This document shows, piece by piece, positions 60,105 through 64,000 of a DNA stretch of 64,000 bases (the stretch's first letter is position 1; the number at the start of each line of letters is the position of its first letter). The notes under the pieces are model-generated. The model worked only from the letters and a program-made list of their open reading frames with translations, searched no databases and was not told the DNA's origin. The DNA lies in NCBI RefSeq assembly GCF_030936135.1, contig NC_082596.1, forward strand, positions 4,502,155 to 4,566,154. The letters are read 5' to 3'. A program made the translations under genes and the position numbers. This DNA is from Gavia stellata. Its lineage: Eukaryota > Chordata > Aves > Gaviiformes > Gaviidae.

Positions 60105-63100
60105 GGCTGAATAAGGACTGCCGAGGAAACTGCTTCTAAAATAAGTCTCATACTTTCTCTGGTGCTGTTTTCTCCCATTCCAAATCGTTAAGAAAAGTCT
60201 GTGATCTTTTAATTCTGTACTGTGGGAATGTTAATACTTTTTTTTTCTTAGCATAAAGAGTGTTCGCAGTAAAAATTGCACGTGAGAACATGCCTTTGAA
60301 TCCTCAGAAGTTTTCCTTTCGAGAGCTTGTGTGATCTGAAGTTAGTGCAAGTGACCATACATGACACACAAGAAACGCTAACAGGTCTGAGAACTGTGGA
60401 CTGACAGAAAAAGCATGCTGCAAGACAAAGCAAACTGTATAAAAATGCTGGCTGTCAGCTCTTATATAAATAAGGAGGAGGTTTAAAAGCAATTTTTAAT
60501 TTCGTCGTCATCTCTGTTACTCAAATGCATTTTTTTTTTCTGCAGCAATAGACATTTTAGTCTGTGATTTGTGGAAAGAGTTTGAGGCCTCCAAAAATAA
60601 TCACTCCCTAAGAAGGAAATGGACATCTCTACCCTTATGTAGATGCTTCTTTCTACTAGTAAATCTTTCCTGTCCAGCATGCTGCCTTCTTTTTATCTTG
60701 AGTGGCCAAGGTTTAAGAGAAACTAAACTTTTTTGGAATGACTTAGTACTTCGACATCTCTGTTCCCCTTGTTTCCCAAATCTCTTGTTCTCTCCTGCCC
60801 CAAGGAGATCTAGTAAAGCAGCAGAAATAAGGACCAGTTAACAATGCTGCTACAGGCTAATAGTGCTGAACTTGTTATGGGACTATATTAAATTATAAGC
60901 AGATTTTTTTGTTGTTTCTAATTTGCATATCAGCCAATAGTTTTAAAATTTTCTTTGTCTATTGTAAATGTGCTTTTCACTTCTCTTTTACATTGGGCCA
61001 CTGAATTGTCTTGCAATTCTTCCCTCCCACACATATTGGACCCGCCTTGTTGCTATAGCCAAACAAGCCTATAGGTTTTCTTCTGCTTCTTCAAGGCCAG
61101 CTCTGGAGTAGAAAGGGACACGTATAGGACTCAAGGAATTGCAGGATCCCTGTATTTTTAGTGCTCCCTTACAAAGATTTCCTGTAGGTAATGGGGAAAG
61201 GACGGGAGAAGTAGGGGCAGGCTTTGGCCTCCTGGAAACGTGCTAAAATTGTGTGGTTTTAAACACGTACCTTTACGCAACCTCTTCCCTAGCCTAAACC
61301 CTTCCTCTTAATCTGCTTTCCACCCACATACACTCTCAGCCAAATTTACAAAGCCCACATCTTTTTATACTTCTGTCTAAACACCCTGTAGGAGAGCAAG
61401 ACGTCAGGTGAACCTGTGAATGCATGTGCACGCATAATGGCTGTCTGATCTTCAGTTTTCTGTTCAGAAGTTGAGTTTGACCCTCGCTTCTGACCAAGAG
61501 GTAATTTTGCCATAGTGATAACAGATGAAACATGACAGTGCTTCCATGCCCTTTATTACAAAGTAATTGCCACCAGGGCAATTTTCCAGCAGGCAATTGC
61601 CTGTTCTTTACTGTAAAAAGAAACCGTTCAGCTCTTTGGAATGGGGTTCTGGTGGTGGAGACTTGCAGATGCAGAACCGAGATTCGGGCACCCAGCTTCT
61701 GAAACTTGCAGTGCCAAGGCTCAAATCAATGGTTTTCTATTGAACGTGGATTGTGAAACAGGTTATGAAAAGGGAATGGCTGAGAACTCCTTAATGAACA
61801 GGAGTCTTACTTTTCAAGGAAATAAAATTAAGGCCACTTTTGAAATGAAAAGAATGTCAACAGGCCATTGCCAAATCACGTAATGCTTTAATAAAGCTTG
61901 CTTCAAGAGGATTGTCAAAGCTGCAGCCTTTAAGCTCTATTCTCCTCTGAGTCTCCTGTGTGCTTGTTGCAACAGTATTTCTGTTGTGATGCACCCTCTG
62001 GGACTCCATTTTAATCATCCTCTTTTAACCAAACAACGGTTGAGAAGGTTTCAGATATGCTTCCTGCAGACTATTTTGCAAGAAATTATTGGAAAAGTTT
62101 TGAGCTGCTGATTCAGTTTGACGATAAAATGTAATTCAAGTCCATTTAACTAAACAGGGAAAAACCAGGTCACAGATTTTATTTACATTGGTTTGGATAA
62201 ATCCCCAATAGCTCATGTCACTCCATAAACATATTCCTCTCTGTGAAGTCTTGAGTAACAGTGGGTGCAAAGCAGCACAGATGAAGACTTTTCCATAAAT
62301 AGATAAACCCAGCAATAGACTGCATTAACATTTGGTGATCTTCAGTTGGAGCGTCATGATGGATTTTTTGCAGTGTAGTAGATGCAGAGCATATAAACTG
62401 AATATGACCTGGTTTTCTACAAAAATAAATTGGATTTAAAAAGGTTTCATCAGACAAGCAAGCATAACTTGCTCACAAGCAGAATGACCTGAAAGCCCAA
62501 ACTTTGCAAAGAAAAATAGGATGAGTAGGTAGCGAAGGGGAGGGAAAGACTTTTAGCTGGGGGCAGTGATGGGCAGGTAGTGCCTGGCAAGAGCATTAAG
62601 TACTTAGCAAGAGCTGCTAGACCTCGTAGGTGATTCCACTTGTGCTTTGAAACGGAGAAGAGATTCAAGTCCTTTATTGATTGTCATTCCTCATTTGGGG
62701 AAGAATGTGTAATCCCTCTTTCCACTGCTGGAGAGGATGTCTAGCAAACAAGGTTTCCCCCTTCCAGTCGCACTCTTCGGGAACTCTTCCACTTTCTGTA
62801 ACACAGCATAGAAGTTTGTGAAAGCAGGTCTTCTGAATAACTGTGCTGTCACTGCAGCATCTGTCTCAGCTGTCCCTATTTATATTGAATCCCTTTGTAA
62901 AGTAGGTGCTTTATAAAGTTGTTTCAACCTTGAAATGCCCTGTGTTCATGTGGTGTTCTGAAAAGTAAAGATTTGGATGCAAATACCTTCTTGGAATTGG
63001 GTAAACAGAAGGATTTGAGTCTGAGTTTCTATGATATATAGGGAATGGTGACTGCTGCATTACACTGCTCTACAGCAAAGTTAGATGCCGTCTCACCGGG

Positions 63101-64000
63101 CAGAGGAGTGCTCCCTGTGAGGACAGAGTTTTGCATAGACACAGGTACTGTGAAGCTGGAACCACTCAGACACTCCCGCATGTGACCCCACCAACATTTT
63201 GCATAGCTGCTGGAGGGAGACTTCGGAGAAAGTCAGATGAGCTTAAACTTTGGCAGTTGAATGCTGAAATCACAACTTCATCATCTACCTCCAGATTACT
63301 TTACTAAGTAAAATGCATTTTAGTGAAGCAAACTTTCTGCAAATAGAGACTGAGTTACCTGGAAGCCAGAACTGCAGCCATAAATTAATGTCAAAACATA
63401 GAAGTTACTGGGGTGGGCAGTCTTCAGAAACAGCTTCCACACTCAGCTCAAGAAGCTTTAACATGCTTCCAGAGCAAGACTACTTTTCCCCGCAGAAGTG
63501 CTGATATGGAGAACGGTTAGTAGAAGGGATCAGTGCCTACAGTGGCCTGGTTCTGTCCTCAGTATCAGTTTTGTCTTTGGCAAGTGTCCCACCATGAGGC
63601 AGTGCAACCTCTTTTAATATGCTGATAAATTTTGTATAGTTTTCTGTTCAGAACATCTTACCCTTGAATTTCTATCCTCCTCTGGATCCTGCCCGATTTA
63701 TGTTCTTGCTGCCTCAAGTGATAAACTGAGCTGGATCATTTTCTATGTGTTCTCATGTACAGACTGTTTAAAAACATTAATTTCCTCCTTTTATCAGTTG
63801 TGCTGCTCTGTAAACAATGGTCTTTCAATAATTCAGTCTGTCAGAATCGAGGCCCCCCAGGATAATTTGCAAATTCCAAAAATATCCTTCTGGCTTTAAA
63901 TGAGCTCTTGATCTGGAGGTGTTTAATACCTCTTAGAAATATTGTATCAGGACACTTCTGGAAATTAAAGCATTTCTTTGGAGACTGGAGATCAAGTTCA

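Larger units (their letters stand above)
53730..64000 (+). other. SLC45A4: Intron after the first coding exon (incomplete)
   Basis: No sequence encoding the expected continuation of the transporter (the rest of helix 1-2 and the following RRRPF-type loop of the SLC45 family) was found. The stretch is AT-rich and CpG-poor, with a possible L2-like fragment at 57.0 kb, small hairpins at 58.2 and 59.7 kb, and a T14 run at 60.09 kb. Confidence 0.75.

Overview
The window looks like avian nuclear DNA. The evidence is a 3' CR1 LINE end carrying the typical terminal ATTCTATGA-type signature, a second short CR1 tail, low overall interspersed-repeat density, a GC-rich CpG-island promoter and long AT-rich introns. 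Only one protein-coding gene can be supported: the 5' part of SLC45A4 (solute carrier family 45 member 4, a proton-coupled transporter of the major facilitator superfamily) on the + strand. No bacterial, plasmid or viral gene organisation is visible.

Layout. Positions 1 to about 24,850 are upstream intergenic DNA with no supportable gene. This stretch holds old MIR-like SINE remnants (about 1.58, 2.37, 2.50 and 22.04 kb), a decayed LINE reverse-transcriptase fragment (about 9.87-10.33 kb), a younger 5'-truncated CR1 copy (18,146-18,658), two CpG-richer patches (3.96-4.20 and 8.44-8.90 kb) and several perfect inverted repeats. About 24,880-25,680 is a CpG island with GC boxes and a TATA box. 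A non-coding first exon (about 25,400-25,544) ends in a consensus CAG|GTAAGG donor. Immediately downstream, 25,620-26,737 is a G-rich minisatellite with a unit of about 39 bp.

The rest of the window is inferred to be introns and the first coding exon. Intron 1 runs 25,545-53,108 (27.6 kb). The next recognised exon is 53,109-53,729: 5'UTR followed by the first 81 codons of SLC45A4, ending at a GTAAGT donor in phase 1. Positions 53,730-64,000 are the following intron; the next coding exon, with the rest of the transmembrane domain, lies outside the window.

The most notable feature is the minisatellite. Each unit combines a near-consensus 5' splice site (AAG|GTGAGG, 29 GGTGAGG copies counted) with, in most units, a four-run G-quadruplex motif on the non-template strand, and the array starts within about 100 bp of the real exon 1 donor. 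Because the unit length is a multiple of three, the array also keeps open a very long antisense reading frame with a 13-residue proline-rich repeat, which I regard as an artefact. I see no convincing new multi-gene system here.
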